A stretch of 64,000 nt of DNA from Myxococcota bacterium. GTDB lineage: Bacteria > Myxococcota_A > UBA796 > UBA9615 > JAKLKC01. Of the stretch, positions 63,534-64,000 are shown piece after piece. A model generated the notes under the pieces. It did no database searches. It had not been told where the DNA came from and saw only the letters and a list, made by a program, of their open reading frames with translations. The position numbers and the translations under genes were made by a program. The stretch's first letter is position 1; the number at the start of each line of letters is the position of its first letter. Location of the stretch: assembly GCA_023150875.1 (NCBI GenBank), contig JAKLKC010000010.1, positions 1 through 64,000 of the forward strand. The letters are read 5' to 3'.

Positions 63534-64000
63534 ATGCCCCGATCCCCTCGCCGCGTCGTCGTCACAGGTCTCGGGCCCGTGTCCTCCATCGGGTCCGGGC
63601 GCGAGCCGTTCTGGCGGGCCCTCCTCCAGGGACGCTCGGGGATCTCCGAGGTCGCGGCGTTCGACACCTCGGCCTTCCGGACCCACCGCGGCGGCGAGAT
63701 CCGGGGGTTCTCCCCCCTCCCGTGGCTGTCGGAGGCCGAGGCGGCCTCCATGGGCCGGGGAGGTCAGCTCGCCGTCGCCGCGGCGGGCCTCGCCCTGGCC
63801 GACGCGGGACTCCCCAGCGGCCCGGGCGCGGAGGACTCGGACACCGGCGTCTGCATCGGGACGACGATGGGGGAGATCCAGGTGATGGAGGAGGCCGCGA
63901 GGCGTTGGAACGAGGGGGGGCTCGCCGCGGTCCGGCCCGAGGACTTCCGCCGCTACCCCTCCGGCACCATCGGCCGCGGGATCGCCGCTCGGTTCGGGTG
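63534..64000 (+). CDS. beta-ketoacyl-ACP synthase (FabF-like), 3' truncated by window end
   Basis: The first 155 residues of a thiolase-fold condensing enzyme. RRVVVTGLGPVSSIGSGREPFWRALLQGRSG is the typical KAS II N-terminus, and GVCIGTTMGEIQ and the Tyr-Pro-Ser region follow; the active-site Cys lies beyond the window. It begins 50 nt after fabG, at ATG 63534 just behind AGG. Whether it is the housekeeping FabF or a KAS-like paralog cannot be told from this fragment. Confidence 0.85.
   Translation, partial: MPRSPRRVVVTGLGPVSSIGSGREPFWRALLQGRSGISEVAAFDTSAFRTHRGGEIRGFSPLPWLSEAEAASMGRGGQLAVAAAGLALADAGLPSGPGAEDSDTGVCIGTTMGEIQVMEEAARRWNEGGLAAVRPEDFRRYPSGTIGRGIAARFG

Overview
A chromosomal window of very high GC (roughly 70 percent or more by eye) from a Gram-negative bacterium. 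The combination of an outer-membrane assembly pair (Omp85/TamB), PilB/PilT, an rpsA-ihfB-lapA order, RpoH, SelA, a ferredoxin:thioredoxin reductase catalytic subunit and lipoproteins with Asp-rich DDDxA linkers points to a deltaproteobacterial or Myxococcota-like lineage. This placement is inferred from gene content and style, not from a marker-gene tree. About 52 protein genes and one tRNA gene are supported. There is no rRNA, no CRISPR array, no recognisable transposase or phage gene, and no clear island of foreign composition.

Layout. 0-9.4 kb (minus strand): a ribosome hibernation factor-like protein, an Asp-linker lipoprotein, an Omp85 protein with seven visible POTRA domains, a giant TamB partner, and tRNA-Gly(CCC). 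9.6-13.4 kb: a 3-hydroxyacyl-CoA dehydrogenase, two coupled alpha/beta hydrolases (one without a nucleophile serine), and a ferredoxin:thioredoxin reductase subunit. 13.4-18.4 kb: a peptidoglycan-binding/YkuD-like protein, the pyruvate dehydrogenase set E1alpha-E1beta-E2 (no E3 here), and a secreted thioredoxin-fold protein. 18.5-19.4 kb: a HepT/MntA toxin-antitoxin pair. 19.7-23.1 kb: a metzincin lipoprotein, a hydrolase and a START-like protein. 23.1-29.9 kb: ileS-rpoH followed by a Ski2-like helicase. 29.9-34 kb: PlsC, a deacetylase-hydrolase fusion, a DUF1499-like protein and an SGNH hydrolase. 34.1-40 kb: Lgt, a triple-HhH lipoprotein, PilT and PilB, and a glycosyltransferase. 40-49.5 kb: a small conserved protein, a metallophosphoesterase lipoprotein, a Dam-like methylase, an OppF-type ATPase, a LolB-like lipoprotein, a TPR lipoprotein, another hydrolase, a GyrI-like protein and a tandem Usp. 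49.5-54.7 kb: rpsA-ihfB-lapA-dsbA-like-rsmB. 54.8-57.7 kb: an Asp-linker lipoprotein and a membrane histidine kinase. 57.7-64 kb (plus strand): selA, a MinD-like protein with a broken P-loop, a J-domain/RodZ-type HTH protein with a broken HPD motif, rluD-like, fabG and the start of a fabF-like gene.

Two broad themes stand out. First, much of the window serves the cell envelope: OMP assembly, lipoprotein maturation, pili, phospholipid and fatty acid synthesis, disulfide chemistry and many secreted lipoproteins. Second, several proteins keep a fold but have lost a catalytic residue (hydrolase 11888-12793, YkuD-like 13436-14314, MinD-like 59483-60439, J-domain 60519-61454). The last two are neighbours behind one strong promoter and are the best candidate here for an undescribed system. 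Good sigma70-type promoters (TTGACA-like, 16-18 bp spacer, TAGAAT-like) can be read for ileS, rpsA, pdhA, fabG, pilB, tRNA-Gly, the glycosyltransferase and the MinD-like gene. Several other genes have a -10-like box only 6-9 nt from the start codon and no Shine-Dalgarno, suggesting leaderless mRNAs.
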